Assembly (NCBI GenBank): GCA_964581465.1
Contig: CAZOOP010000002.1
Span: 84,115 to 148,114 of the forward strand
Direction: 5' to 3'
Origin: WJMB01 sp964581465
Lineage (GTDB): Bacteria > RBG-13-66-14
Length of the DNA: 64,000 nucleotides
Below the pieces are notes generated by a model. The model did not search any database. It was given only the letters and a program-made list of their open reading frames with translations, and had not been told where the DNA came from. Both the position numbers and the translations under genes were made by a program. Shown one piece after another: positions 54,240-63,777 of the stretch. Numbering within the stretch: the first letter of the stretch is position 1; each line of letters begins with the position of its first letter.

Positions 54240-55304
54240 CTATCGTATCCCGGATGACTCCGCCACGCGGTGATAGAGCGCCGCATGCTCGGCGGCGACG
54301 TCGTCCCAGCCGCGGTCGGAGCGCCGTAGGCCGCGCTCGCGGAGCTCCCCGGCCAGGTCGGGATCAGCGATCAGCCGGCGCAACTGTGCGATGAAGCTCT
54401 CGACCCGGTTGGGATCGGCGTAGAGGGCGGCCTCACCGCCGACCTCGGGCAAGGCCCCCGTCCGGGAGCAGACCACGGGGCAGCCGCAGGCCAGGGCCTC
54501 GGCCACGGGCAGGCCGTAACCCTCGTCGAAGGAGGGGAACACCAGGGCGGCGGCGCCGGCGTACAGCGCGGGCAGTTCATCGTCCTCGACGAAACCGAGG
54601 AAGCGCAAGCGCTCACCCAGCCGCTCCACCCAGACCGCTTCGCCGTCGGACGGCTTGCCGGTGAGGACCAGGCGAAGATCGTGGCTCTCCAGCAGGGCCG
54701 CGGCGGCTGCGAAGAGCACCTCCGGGTTCTTGCGCGGCTCCCGGCTGCCGATATGGAGCAGGTAGCCGCCCCGCCGCAACCCCCGGCGCTCAAGAACCGT
54801 CGTCAACTCCCCGGCCGACGGCGGCTGGAAGTCGGCTGCCGGGGCCTCCGCTATCACGACCACCCGAGCCGGGTCGAGACCGAAGACCTCGAGAACCCCG
54901 CGCCGCGAGTGCTCGCTGGGCGTGATTACGACGGCGCAGCGCCCGAGCTCCCGGGCCGTGACCTTCCGTCGGTCCCGGCCGAAGCCCCGCTGCGGGGCCA
55001 CGTCGTGGAGCGTGACAACGGCCGGCTTTGTACCGTGATAGAGCAGCCGGTTGGCCGGACCGTGCCAGAGCCCGGCCTCCAAACGACCCCTCCGTCGGCG
55101 TCGGAAGAAGTGAACGGGGGCGCCGCCGTAGGTCGCCCTTCGGGCTTCGCTTAGCTCCGCCGGCCGACGCAGGTGCAGCTCTAGGTCGATATCATCGCGC
55201 CGGACCAGGGCGCGCAGGAGCTGGTCGGTGTAGCGCCCCATCCCGCGCGGGGGCGTGAGACAGGCCTCGGTGGCGTCTAGGGCCAAGTGGAGGTTCTTCT
55301 TCAA
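54240..55304 (-). CDS. Family 4 (GT-B) glycosyltransferase
   Basis: About 354 residues. The N-terminal domain begins LHLALDATEACLTPPRGMGRYTDQLLRAL, a common opening of this family. Donor-domain motifs are LLHIGSREPRKNPEVLFAA, FLGFVEDDELPALYAGAAALVFPS and the EX7E segment DEGYGLPVAEALACGCPVV. It transfers a sugar from a nucleotide donor, probably to a surface glycan or lipid. The start is uncertain: TTG 55304 fits the family beginning, but no ribosome site is visible and the frame is open to 55397. It stands alone between two long gene-free intervals. Confidence 0.88.
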   Translation of the reverse strand: MKKNLHLALDATEACLTPPRGMGRYTDQLLRALVRRDDIDLELHLRRPAELSEARRATYGGAPVHFFRRRRRGRLEAGLWHGPANRLLYHGTKPAVVTLHDVAPQRGFGRDRRKVTARELGRCAVVITPSEHSRRGVLEVFGLDPARVVVIAEAPAADFQPPSAGELTTVLERRGLRRGGYLLHIGSREPRKNPEVLFAAAAALLESHDLRLVLTGKPSDGEAVWVERLGERLRFLGFVEDDELPALYAGAAALVFPSFDEGYGLPVAEALACGCPVVCSRTGALPEVGGEAALYADPNRVESFIAQLRRLIADPDLAGELRERGLRRSDRGWDDVAAEHAALYHRVAESSGIR

Positions 55305-56634
55305 TGGTTTATACGGGTTGGGTTGGGCTTTCCATTCCAGATTCGCAGCGACGGAGCAACTCGTCAAAAAATACTCACGGGATAACCACTGGCACACGGA
55401 CGGCTATACATGGTAACAGGTTGTTCTTAGAGGCTTTTCTAGCACAGGCTGCCGCCATTATGCCTGGGTGGATTTGGATTCGAGCTCGACTAGTTATGAA
55501 TGCTAAATGAACACAGGGGCAGCGGTCCCGCCGGGCAGCCTGGATAACGCTACCGCTGAAGGATAAGCTGGAAGCTGTCTATTGCCTGGTTAAGCGAATA
55601 CCAGCAGCTATCCGCCCTGTTGAGTAGATGTCTTCGCGGAGCGGATGTAACGGTTCCTTCATCGATGCCGCTCGCTGTGGTAATGATAGGGGTCCAGTTA
55701 GCAGAAATCATCCAATATGCTTTATCGTTCCTTCTGCTGTCATTGCCCTTAGGTTGATTATCACAACCCCTGCTCGCGAAGAAAGGCGCGGGAAGCCCGT
55801 AAAGCCTTGCCTCTACTGCGCAGCCTGGTGGCTAAAAGCATGGTTAGCTAATGGCAGGCTATTGCCTGGTTAAGGTCACCTGTCAACAAGCTGCTTCCTG
55901 CAGTCGGTAAGGTTTGCAGCGCTCGTTTGAACGACAACCGCCCTCTAACAGCTCCACAATTGAATCATGTCGGTCCGGTTTGAACTGATGCCCCCAACTC
56001 TTATCGCTGCTGCTTGGGATAATGATGTTAGTAATCTTTGGCATCGTATACCCTATCCGGACCTGATCGTGATTGTATATAGCTGATAATAGAGGTGATA
56101 CCCTTATGATATCTGTCACAAAACGGGTAGTTAAAAAGTGGCAAATTACACGGGCCTGATCCTTGGCGATCCTTGGCGAACCCTGATACCAACGGACCGG
56201 TATCTACCCTGGCGGCGGATAGCCGCAGAAGTCTAAGTGTCATAATAACAAGCAATAAGGGCATGCCAAATGAACGCTTGCTGCTAGAAGGCGTATTTCA
56301 GGGAGTCAATAACGGCCCGGCAGGTCGATCTCAATCAGCCTGATTTGGTCCGAACACGTTCCATGATGCCATACGATTATTTCGACAGGTGGCGTATTCG
56401 TTGCGGGACGCGAGGCTTGTTCAACGTGAGATTGAGCCGACGCCGCGCATGGGCGGGTATGAGGACGGTCATCATCCAAGCGCATCGTAGCCCACACAGC
56501 TAGATGACAAGCTGAAGCAAAAAGGTCATCTCAGCGGCCCGCGCGTCGTCGTGGAGCGACTCGCCTGGGGCGCTCTTCGCGCCGACCTGAGCAACACCGC
56601 CCGCCCCGCCGGTGGAGCGCGATACGGCGCCTGA
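55305..56634. other. Long gene-free interval
   Basis: About 1.3 kb without a credible gene and more A+T-rich than the flanking DNA. A 16-bp direct repeat CTATTGCCTGGTTAAG occurs at 55579-55594 and 55859-55874, and GATCCTTGGC is duplicated in tandem near 56158-56178. Nothing else is recognised. Confidence 0.5.
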
Positions 56635-57819
56635 CTACAGCTCGGCCAACAGGTGGTCGAGGTCGTCGGTGTTGTTGTAGAAGTCGATGCCCACGCGCAG
56701 GACGCCCTCGCGCAGGCTGACGATCACTCTGGCCGCCGACAGACGTTCCAGCAAGGCGGCGGGCTCGTCCACGGCGAAGGTGACGATCCCCGAGCGCCGC
56801 CCCGGGATACGCGGGCTGGTCACGGCGACGCCCCGGGACTCCAGACCGGCGATCAGGTAGTCGCAGAGTTCGACGATGCGGGTCTCGATCGCCCGGGTTC
56901 CCAGGCCATGCAGGTAGGCGCAGGAGGCTCCCAGAGCCAGTTGGGTCAACAGGGAGTTGCTGCCCGGCTCGACGCGGCGGGCGTCCGGAGCCAAGGGCTG
57001 CTCGTAGTCGGTCAGGCGGTGGAGCTTCAGGTCGGCGTTGGGGACCACCGAGAGCCAACCCAGGCGGTCCGGCGTCCAGTCGGCGAGCAGCTCCGGCGCC
57101 AGGTGGAGGAAGCCGCCGCCCTGGGGAGCCAGGGTCCACTTCCCCCCGCCGCAGACCAGGGCGTCGATGTTCTCGAGATCGACGGCCAGGGCGCCCACCC
57201 CCTGGATGGCGTCGACGACGAAGCGCGCGCCGTGCTTGCGGCAAAAGCCGCCCAGGGCCGCGGTGTCGATGCGCGCGCCGTCGGCGAAGTCCACCCAGGA
57301 CAGCGCGGCGACACGGGTGCGCTCGTCGACCAGGGGGCGCAGATCGTCCACGGTGACCCCGCCCGGCCGTTGATCGAGCCAACGGACCTCGACGCCCCGG
57401 CGACGCAGGTTCAGCCAGGGATAGACGTTGGCCGGGAACTCGCCGCGTCGGAGGATGACGTTGTCGCCGGGCCGCCAGTCCAGCGAGCCGGCCACGTGGG
57501 CCAACCCCGAGGACGTGTTGGCGACGAAGCCGATACTCGTCGGCGGGGCGCCGATGAGTGCGGCGATCGAGCGGCGGGCCTCGGCCAGGTCGCGCTCCAT
57601 CGCCGGGATCTGCTCGGGGTGGCAGTAGAGCATCTCTTCGGCGACGCGCTCGATGGAGGCGGCGGCAGGTGGTGAGAGGGGGCCGCGGCTGGCGTGGTTC
57701 AGGTAGGCCCACTCGGCGGTGACGGCGAAGCGGGCGCGTTCGGCGGCGAAGGGGTGTACACGGCTGGCGGCGTCGTTATCCACGGCGGCTTTCACGTTGG
57801 GATGGGGGCGGCGGAACAA
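56635..57819 (-). CDS. Class V PLP-dependent aminotransferase-like protein
   Basis: Up to 394 residues. It follows the class V (SufS/isopenicillin-N-epimerase-like) layout: WAYLNHASRGPLSPPAA at the start, GFVANTSSGLAHVAGSL (cofactor phosphate region), ALSWVDFADGARID, FVVDAIQGVGALAVDLE (Asp-Ala-Q binding the PLP ring) and VCGGGKWTLAPQGGGFL with the PLP lysine. The end RVGIDFYNNTDDLDHLL is also typical. It probably acts as an aminotransferase, desulfurase or epimerase; no catalytic Cys loop typical of SufS is obvious. The start is uncertain; TTG 57819 is the longest form, and GTG codons near 57795 are possible. Confidence 0.9.
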   Translation of the reverse strand: MFRRPHPNVKAAVDNDAASRVHPFAAERARFAVTAEWAYLNHASRGPLSPPAAASIERVAEEMLYCHPEQIPAMERDLAEARRSIAALIGAPPTSIGFVANTSSGLAHVAGSLDWRPGDNVILRRGEFPANVYPWLNLRRRGVEVRWLDQRPGGVTVDDLRPLVDERTRVAALSWVDFADGARIDTAALGGFCRKHGARFVVDAIQGVGALAVDLENIDALVCGGGKWTLAPQGGGFLHLAPELLADWTPDRLGWLSVVPNADLKLHRLTDYEQPLAPDARRVEPGSNSLLTQLALGASCAYLHGLGTRAIETRIVELCDYLIAGLESRGVAVTSPRIPGRRSGIVTFAVDEPAALLERLSAARVIVSLREGVLRVGIDFYNNTDDLDHLLAEL

Positions 57820-58258
57820 ATCAGGTTAAATGCTTCGCCGGCGGAATGCTGGAGAAGCTCCGTATCGCTTGAGCGGTTACTGATCGATCGGTGACACTCA
57901 AGGGGCGGTCGAGGAAGCTCTTGAACCCTCGCCGCCTGATGCGAATCTTGCGTCTATCGAACCGCGCCGGATGCTCGACCGTGGAGCGGGAGGGCTGAAA
58001 TCGCCCCAGTCTACCACGCACCGGGAATCGAGACTGGTGCTATACGCGCTTGTAGTTGGCGCAACGAACGGGACCGGCATTGGTCACTATTTGGGTCGCT
58101 ACAGAGGATTGCCCGCGGGAGCTTGACGTGTTTGCCCGGTGTAGGGGTCAAGTTGTTGGAGTGGTGGATTGCCGCCGACGCCGAGCGCCTCGGATTAGTC
58201 CAGCATGAAGTATTGGCCGTCTTGGCCGGTCCGGGAGCGAGGGATCATTCCCCTGCGG
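57820..58258. other. Gene-free interval
   Basis: About 440 bases between two minus-strand genes. No promoter, terminator or repeat is recognised. Confidence 0.4.
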
Positions 58259-59638
58259 TTAGTACAGCCCCGGGGCGAGTTCGTAGACGACCAGCTCGGC
58301 CAGCCAGTCCTCGGGACCGCCGATCAGGCAGAGCAGATAGCGGCCGTCAGGCGAGGCGGCCAGGGGCTCTCCTGGTCCCAGACGGTACTCGTTCCCGGCT
58401 TCGGTGTACCAGACGGCGCCGTCGCGGGCGCTGAAGGTGATCCCGGCGGCGGTGTTCAGCTCAGTCAGGGTCTCGCTGATCCAGTCCGTCGCCGAGGGCG
58501 GCGGTTCCTGGTTCCAGGCCTGCGGCGCGACAGCGGCGCCCGGGTTCCAGCGATACCACTCCAGGTTGTTGTTGGGACCCAGGTAGCCGTCGATGCTACG
58601 TCCCAGGTAGACATCGTCGGGGGCGCCCCAGCGTATCTCACGGGCGCCGACGACACCCAGGGGAACCAGCGAGCCGTCGTCGAGATCGACGTAGTGCAGC
58701 TCGTTGACCCGCAGGTTGCCGATGAAGCCGTCGAAGAAGGTGTAGGGCTCCCATTCCCGGCGTGGTCCGAGTAGGTCCTCTATCTCTCCCGTACGGTCGA
58801 GGGGCTCGTCGCCGTCGCCTGTGTCCCAGTCGAGGACGGTGTGCTCGAGACCCACCAGGGCCCGGCCGCCCGTGGGGTCCAGGTCGGCGCCCCAGACTCC
58901 TCGGACGCGGCCGCGCTCGTCCACGGCGGGGTTGAACCAGGCCAGGTCGCCGGAGAAGGGCTCCATCTCGAAGGTGCCCCGGTAGAGGGCGTAGAAGGTA
59001 CCGTCGGCGCCGGCGGCGACGCGCCAGAGGTAGTAGTAGTCGAAAAGGGCCAGGCGCCGCGTCGCCGTGACACCGAAGGGGAGTTCGTAGCCGCTCAGGT
59101 CGCGGACGAGCTCGCCGCCGTAGCTCTCGCGAAGCTCCCGCGCCTCGCGCCAGGTGGGCACGGGACCGTAGAGGCCGGGAATGATCTCCGGGTAGGGCGG
59201 TGCCCCGGAGGAGCGTACGAGGCGCAGGCCGTAGGGTCCCGCGTCGCCGTAAAGCTCGACCTCGGCGGGTTCGACCCATCGGGCGCCCTCGAAGAACAGG
59301 CGCACCGAGACCGAACGGAGTTCTTCGTCGCTCTCGAGGGGCAGCTCGATCTCACGGGTCGGAGCGAACTCGTGCTCAACCGCGGTCTCATTGTTGACGG
59401 TCACCGCCGCGCCGACGGCGGGAGCCGAGTCCGGTGTCAGGATGATGCGGACCTCCGCGCCCGGCGCCGGTTCGTCGGGGACCAGGCGCAACTCGACCCA
59501 GGGCAGGGTCTCCTCGGTGACCACGGCGGTGCCGGTGGCCGGATCGCCGTCGAGGAGCTCGGCCGGGTTCTCGACGATCGTCCAGGGGGCGAAGAGGCTG
59601 ACCTCGAGCAGGCTCAGCAACAGGTGTCCCAGCGGCAT
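58259..59638 (-). CDS. Secreted protein of unknown function (beta-rich)
   Basis: A protein of about 459 residues beginning MPLGHLLLSLLEVSLFAPWTIVENPAELLDG. The N-terminal 130 residues look like a discoidin/galactose-binding-like sandwich (PWVELRLVPDEPAPGAEVRI, RSVSVRLFFEGARWVEP). The remainder has WD/propeller-like strands (GVWGADLDPTGGRALVGL, AGNEYRLGPGEPLAASPDGRYLLCL). No catalytic motif recognised. ATG 59638 lies five bases after GGGGAG; a GTG directly before it is the alternative. A minus-strand promoter with an extended -10 lies just upstream. Function unknown. Confidence 0.7.
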   Translation of the reverse strand: MPLGHLLLSLLEVSLFAPWTIVENPAELLDGDPATGTAVVTEETLPWVELRLVPDEPAPGAEVRIILTPDSAPAVGAAVTVNNETAVEHEFAPTREIELPLESDEELRSVSVRLFFEGARWVEPAEVELYGDAGPYGLRLVRSSGAPPYPEIIPGLYGPVPTWREARELRESYGGELVRDLSGYELPFGVTATRRLALFDYYYLWRVAAGADGTFYALYRGTFEMEPFSGDLAWFNPAVDERGRVRGVWGADLDPTGGRALVGLEHTVLDWDTGDGDEPLDRTGEIEDLLGPRREWEPYTFFDGFIGNLRVNELHYVDLDDGSLVPLGVVGAREIRWGAPDDVYLGRSIDGYLGPNNNLEWYRWNPGAAVAPQAWNQEPPPSATDWISETLTELNTAAGITFSARDGAVWYTEAGNEYRLGPGEPLAASPDGRYLLCLIGGPEDWLAELVVYELAPGLY

Positions 59639-59671
59639 CACGGCTCCCCTTCCGGTTGTGGATTGAAAACC

Positions 59672-59680
59672 ATTATAGCA
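59672..59680 (-). promoter_or_regulatory. Extended -10 promoter element
   Basis: On the minus strand TGCTATAAT (perfect -10 with TGn extension), about 33 bases upstream of the start at 59638. The -35 region is poor, as often seen with extended -10 promoters. Confidence 0.6.
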
Positions 59681-59735
59681 GACGGTGGAGCGTTTCGACC
59701 GCCCGGGCCGTCGTTAATCCCGGTGGTGATAACGA

Positions 59736-59761
59736 GCGAGCCGGCGTTGAAACCGGCTCGC
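59736..59761 (-). terminator. Terminator hairpin after the first phosphatase-superfamily gene
   Basis: GCGAGCCGG and CCGGCTCGC form a perfect 9-bp stem with an 8-base loop, 28 bases downstream of the minus-strand stop codon at 59790. It is followed by TCGTTATC. Confidence 0.6.
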
Positions 59762-59789
59762 CTTCCGGAAAGATCGTGTGGCTGACGGA

Positions 59790-61598
59790 TTACTGCAGAT
59801 ACCCCAGGGCGCGCAGGCGCTCCAGGTCTATCTCGGCCAGTTCGCCGGCGAGCTCGGGACCCGAACCCGCTTCGGTCCGGCCGTAGCTGTCGATGGTTTC
59901 GGCCAGGGGACCGGCCTCGAGACGATGGACAAGGCTGGGTTCAAGGGCGCGCAGCAGGACCTCGCCGGGCATTTCCCCGGCCGGCGGCAGGCCCAGCAGC
60001 GCCAGCACCGTGGGGCAGATGTCGTAAACACTGGCCCGGGGGCCGAACTCGCCGCGTCGAACGCCGTCGCCGTAGAGCAGCAGCATCCCGGTGGCGTCGT
60101 GCCAGTAGGCCATCCGCTCCTCGACGCCGCCGCCGATAGGGATGATCTTCGGCGGATGAACGCTGGCGAAGCCGTGGTCGGAGAGGACGATCAGCACGTC
60201 GCCGGGCTCCAGGCGCTCCAGGAACAGACCCAGCAGGCGGTCGTTCCAGCGGTAGAAATCGCGGATGATCGTCCACCAGTCGTTCTCCTCGGCCTCGCGC
60301 AGGTACTGCGGGGAGCGGGTCGGCACATGGGCCGGCTCGCCGGTGCGTCGCTCCCACCAGACCGCGTGGGCCGGCCAGGTCAGATGGCAGGCGACGTCGG
60401 CGCCCTCGACGTAGACCGAGGCCAGGTCCCAGTCTCGTTGGTCCATCAGGTGGAGCAGGGCGTTGGCGCTCAGGACGTCGCGACGCAGGTAGTGCTCGAG
60501 CGGCGAGCCGTCGATGCGCTGCACCGACTCCAAACGCTCGACGTCCGGGTAGTCGGCGACGGCGATATACGGCTCGTCGGCGATATCCGGGTCGATGCTC
60601 TCCATCAGTCCCTCGGGCCAAGTGCGCAGGGGCAGCTCGTCGAAGGCCGCCACGGGCTCGTAGACCCGGGTGAAGCGGGGCTCCCAGGCGTAGCTGGTCA
60701 GGGTGACGCCGCGCTCCAGGGGCCGCGCCGGCCAGGAGGCGAACCAGGAGACCGTCAGCGGCGTCAGGCCGGCCTCGTCGGCGATCTCCCAGTAGCTCGG
60801 CGCCCGACGGTCGTCGGCGCTCACCGGGCGTCGGCCGCCATCGCCGTCGGCCAGGGTGAAGTCGGTCACGCCGTGCTCGCTCTTGGAAAGACCCGTGCCG
60901 ATGGTGCTCCAGATCACCGGGCTGAAAAAAGGCGCCTCCGAATCCAGCACGGCGGCGTAGCCGCCCTCGAGCAGGCGGGAGAAGTTGGGCAGCCAACCCT
61001 CGGCGGTGAAGCCGGCCAGCAGCTCGTCGTCCAGGGCGTCCATGCCCAGCACGATCACCCGGCGCCGCTCCGGTGACGGCAGGGGCGGCTCCGCCGCCAG
61101 CACCGCCGGCAGCGATACGGCCTCCACGGCGCACAAGCCGTCCAGCTCTTCAGCCAAGCGCGCCCGCAGTTCCGCGCGCGCTTCACCGGCCAACTCCGCC
61201 CGCGTTCTCTCGGCCGCGAAGGGGACGGCTAGACTCCGGGAGATCTCGCGCAACCCCGCCGCGTAATCGGTCCCGCAACGCTCGACCAGCTCGACGGCGC
61301 TTTCCGGTCCCAGCTCCAGCTCGACCAACAGCTCCAGGGTCAGCGAACCGTCGGCGCAATCCAGGGGCAGTTCCAACCTCAACTGGCTGGAACCCGTCGG
61401 GTACTCGACCAGACGCTCGAAGAGCGGCGCCAGCCAGAGCTCATCGCCTGCCTCGACGGATCGCACATCACCGCCGACCGCCAGATGACCCGTCGCCGGA
61501 CGCGTGGGGACCTCGGTGTAGCCCAACAGCCACCAGGCGGCGGCCAAAACCGCCAGGGGGACGATGATCCAGAGTGTCGTACGCAGGCTTTTCTTCAT
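59790..61598 (-). CDS. Membrane-anchored alkaline-phosphatase-superfamily protein (phosphodiesterase/nucleotide pyrophosphatase type)
   Basis: A 602-residue protein. A basic start and TM (about 7-25, TTLWIIVPLAVLAAAWWLLG) are followed by a prohibitin/stomatin-like beta/alpha region (about 40-190) and a catalytic domain. The latter opens VIVLGMDALDDELLAGFTAEGWLPNFSRL and has PFFSPVIWSTIGTGLSKSEHGV, with Ser/Thr at the nucleophile position of the type I phosphodiesterase family. VLIVLSDHGFASVHPP supplies the metal-binding Asp-His. The C-terminus ERLRALGYLQ matches the usual end of the family. It probably hydrolyses a phospho- or sulfo-linked surface component. It is a paralogue of the next gene; repeat copy 4 lies between them. 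Confidence 0.88.
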   Translation of the reverse strand: MKKSLRTTLWIIVPLAVLAAAWWLLGYTEVPTRPATGHLAVGGDVRSVEAGDELWLAPLFERLVEYPTGSSQLRLELPLDCADGSLTLELLVELELGPESAVELVERCGTDYAAGLREISRSLAVPFAAERTRAELAGEARAELRARLAEELDGLCAVEAVSLPAVLAAEPPLPSPERRRVIVLGMDALDDELLAGFTAEGWLPNFSRLLEGGYAAVLDSEAPFFSPVIWSTIGTGLSKSEHGVTDFTLADGDGGRRPVSADDRRAPSYWEIADEAGLTPLTVSWFASWPARPLERGVTLTSYAWEPRFTRVYEPVAAFDELPLRTWPEGLMESIDPDIADEPYIAVADYPDVERLESVQRIDGSPLEHYLRRDVLSANALLHLMDQRDWDLASVYVEGADVACHLTWPAHAVWWERRTGEPAHVPTRSPQYLREAEENDWWTIIRDFYRWNDRLLGLFLERLEPGDVLIVLSDHGFASVHPPKIIPIGGGVEERMAYWHDATGMLLLYGDGVRRGEFGPRASVYDICPTVLALLGLPPAGEMPGEVLLRALEPSLVHRLEAGPLAETIDSYGRTEAGSGPELAGELAEIDLERLRALGYLQ

Positions 61599-61626
61599 AA
61601 ACCGTCAATCCATGGGCGGCCGGCGA

Positions 61627-61808
61627 GACCTTCGCCAAACCGGCCGATGGCCCCAGCTACCCCGTCGATCGTTTGAGGGGGAGGCGTTGGCACGTTTCTT
61701 GCAGCAGGGCGGGGCCGCCGACTGGACGATCCAGCCGCGAACTCCGCAAGAAACGTGCCAACGCCGGGCGTGGTGGAGGTCGTCTTCCGGTCGTGTTTGG
61801 CGAAGGTC
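61627..61808. repeat. Nested double-palindrome element, copy 4
   Basis: The outer arms are a perfect 14-bp inverted repeat, GACCTTCGCCAAAC at 61627-61640 and its complement at 61795-61808. The inner arms are a perfect 20-bp inverted repeat, GGCGTTGGCACGTTTCTTGC at 61683-61702 and its complement at 61746-61765. It lies between the two paralogous phosphatase-superfamily genes. Confidence 0.95.
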
Positions 61809-61832
61809 GTCGGCTTCGGGGAATTGATCGTT

Positions 61833-63716
61833 CTACTGCAGATAGCCCAGGGCGCGCAGTCGTTCGAGTTCGGCGGCGCTCAGGCTCTCGCTGAGCTCGG
61901 CTTCGACCTCGCGGGTTTCGGGGTCCCAGGTCGCCGGGGGATCGGCCAGGAGTCCGGTACGCAGCCAGGCCAGATAGCCGGGCTCGAAGACCTCCTCGAC
62001 GACCTCGCCGGGCATATCGGCGGCGGCGGGGACACCGGCAAGGGCCAGCACGGTGGGCAGGAACTCGTAGATATCGACGCCGTTTCCGACGGCGCCCCGA
62101 CGGACATGGGGGCCCCAGACGCCGAAGACGCCGTCGGGGTCGTGCCAGTAAGCCATCACGCTGTACTCGTCGTCGCCGATGAGTATCTCTTCGGGTGGAT
62201 GGATGGTGTCGAAGCCGTGGTCGCTGACCACGACGATGACCGCTTTATCGCCCCAGCGCTCCATGGCGACGCCCAACAGCTTGTCGGTCAGCCGATAGCT
62301 CTCGACGACCATATCGCCGATGCGCTCGGCCAGCTCGCGGCGTTCCGGAGGGATCGGCGCCAGGTGGCAGGGCTCGCCGGTCAGGCGTTCCCAGTAGTGA
62401 GCGTGGGCCGGCCAGGTCAGGTGGCAGAGGACGTCGGGGAACTCTTGGTAGACGGCGGCGATGTCCCACTCCCGGGTGTCCATCAGGTGGAACATGGCGT
62501 TGGCGGAATCGATGTCGCGTTCCAGGTAGTGGGGCAGGGGCGGACCACTGGGCAGGGGTTTGCCGTCGGTGGCGGCGGCTGGGACCTCGGCCAGCAGGGG
62601 CGCCGGCGGGTAGTCGTCCGTGGAGATGTAGGGCTCATCGGCGATGGCGGCGTTGACCTCGTCGAGGATGTCCGCGGGCCAGGCCTTGCCGCTGAGGGAT
62701 TCGAAGTCCTCGATGCCGCTGAACCCCTTGCCGAACTTGGGTTCCCAGGCGTAGTTGGTCAGCACGTAGCCGTCGGCCTCGCCGGTGGGCCAGGAGTAGT
62801 ACCAGTTGACGGAGATGCTGTTCATGTCGTAGGAGCCCAGGTACTCCCAGAAGGCGCTCACCTTGCGGTCGGCGGCGCTCAAGGGCTGGGGCAGGCCGTT
62901 GTCGTCGTAGGTGACGAAACCATCGATCCCGTGTTCGGCGACGGGCTTGCCCGTGGCCAAAGTGGTCCAGACGATCGGCGAGAAGTAGGGCGGCTCGCTT
63001 TCCAGCACATCGAGGTAGCCCTCGTCGCGGAGCTTCTGGAAGTGGGGCAGCTCGCCTCGATCCATCAGCTTGGCCAGCAGCTCGTCGTCCAAGGCGTCGA
63101 TGCCCAGGATGATAACCTTGGGCGGATTGTATTCGTCGCGCACATAATCGGGCGCCTGGGTCAGGGCGAGGCGGTCGAGTTCAACTCCAGGAGAAAAAGC
63201 GGCCAAAGCGGTGCCTAAACCCTGGCGCAGCAGCTCGGCCGTCTCGCCGCGCCGGTCGCCGTAGAGCTCGGCCGTGGTGCCGTCGAAGGCATATCCAGCG
63301 AGGGCGTCGGCGGCCAACTCGGCGATCATCGCTTCGGGGAAGGCGGCTTCCCAGCGCTCGACGCCGGCCAGCGCGCCGTCGATGTCGAACTCGAGATCGA
63401 CCTCCAGGGTCAGCTTCAGTTCGCCGTCGGCTGTAGGCACACTGATGTCTTGTCGGACCTCATTGATGCCCAAGGGCAGGCTGATCAGCTCGCCGCCCAG
63501 GGGAAAGAGCCAGATGCGCTCACCGGCGGCCACCTGTTCCAGATCGCCGAAGACGCGGTCGGCGATGTAGACATTGCCGGGGTCGTCGGGAACGTCCTGG
63601 TACCCGAGAAGCCACAGCGCGAGGACGACGGCGATGACCGCCCCGACGATGATCAGCGGTACCAGCAGACGGCGGCGCTTTCCATCGCGGGGGTTCCGTT
63701 TGCTTTCCTTCGCCAC
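61833..63716 (-). CDS. Membrane-anchored alkaline-phosphatase-superfamily protein (second paralogue)
   Basis: A 627-residue paralogue with the same plan. A basic N-terminus and TM (LLVPLIIVGAVIAVVLALWLLG) are followed by the prohibitin-like region (GNVYIADRVFGDLEQVAAGE and beyond) and the catalytic domain: VIILGIDALDDELLAKLMDRGELPHFQKL, PPYFSPIVWTTLATGKPVAEHGI (Thr nucleophile region), VIVVVSDHGFDTIHPP. It ends ERLRALGYLQ, identical to its paralogue. The start is GTG 63716 with GGAGGT six bases upstream. A strong promoter precedes it. The two genes are separated by repeat copy 4, so an internal hairpin may set their relative expression. Substrate unknown. Confidence 0.9.
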   Translation of the reverse strand: MAKESKRNPRDGKRRRLLVPLIIVGAVIAVVLALWLLGYQDVPDDPGNVYIADRVFGDLEQVAAGERIWLFPLGGELISLPLGINEVRQDISVPTADGELKLTLEVDLEFDIDGALAGVERWEAAFPEAMIAELAADALAGYAFDGTTAELYGDRRGETAELLRQGLGTALAAFSPGVELDRLALTQAPDYVRDEYNPPKVIILGIDALDDELLAKLMDRGELPHFQKLRDEGYLDVLESEPPYFSPIVWTTLATGKPVAEHGIDGFVTYDDNGLPQPLSAADRKVSAFWEYLGSYDMNSISVNWYYSWPTGEADGYVLTNYAWEPKFGKGFSGIEDFESLSGKAWPADILDEVNAAIADEPYISTDDYPPAPLLAEVPAAATDGKPLPSGPPLPHYLERDIDSANAMFHLMDTREWDIAAVYQEFPDVLCHLTWPAHAHYWERLTGEPCHLAPIPPERRELAERIGDMVVESYRLTDKLLGVAMERWGDKAVIVVVSDHGFDTIHPPEEILIGDDEYSVMAYWHDPDGVFGVWGPHVRRGAVGNGVDIYEFLPTVLALAGVPAAADMPGEVVEEVFEPGYLAWLRTGLLADPPATWDPETREVEAELSESLSAAELERLRALGYLQ

Positions 63717-63777
63717 TGAGGTACCTCCAGGCTGGGTTGCGGTATACGGGGCTGCGTTCGTTGCCTACGGAAAGGCG

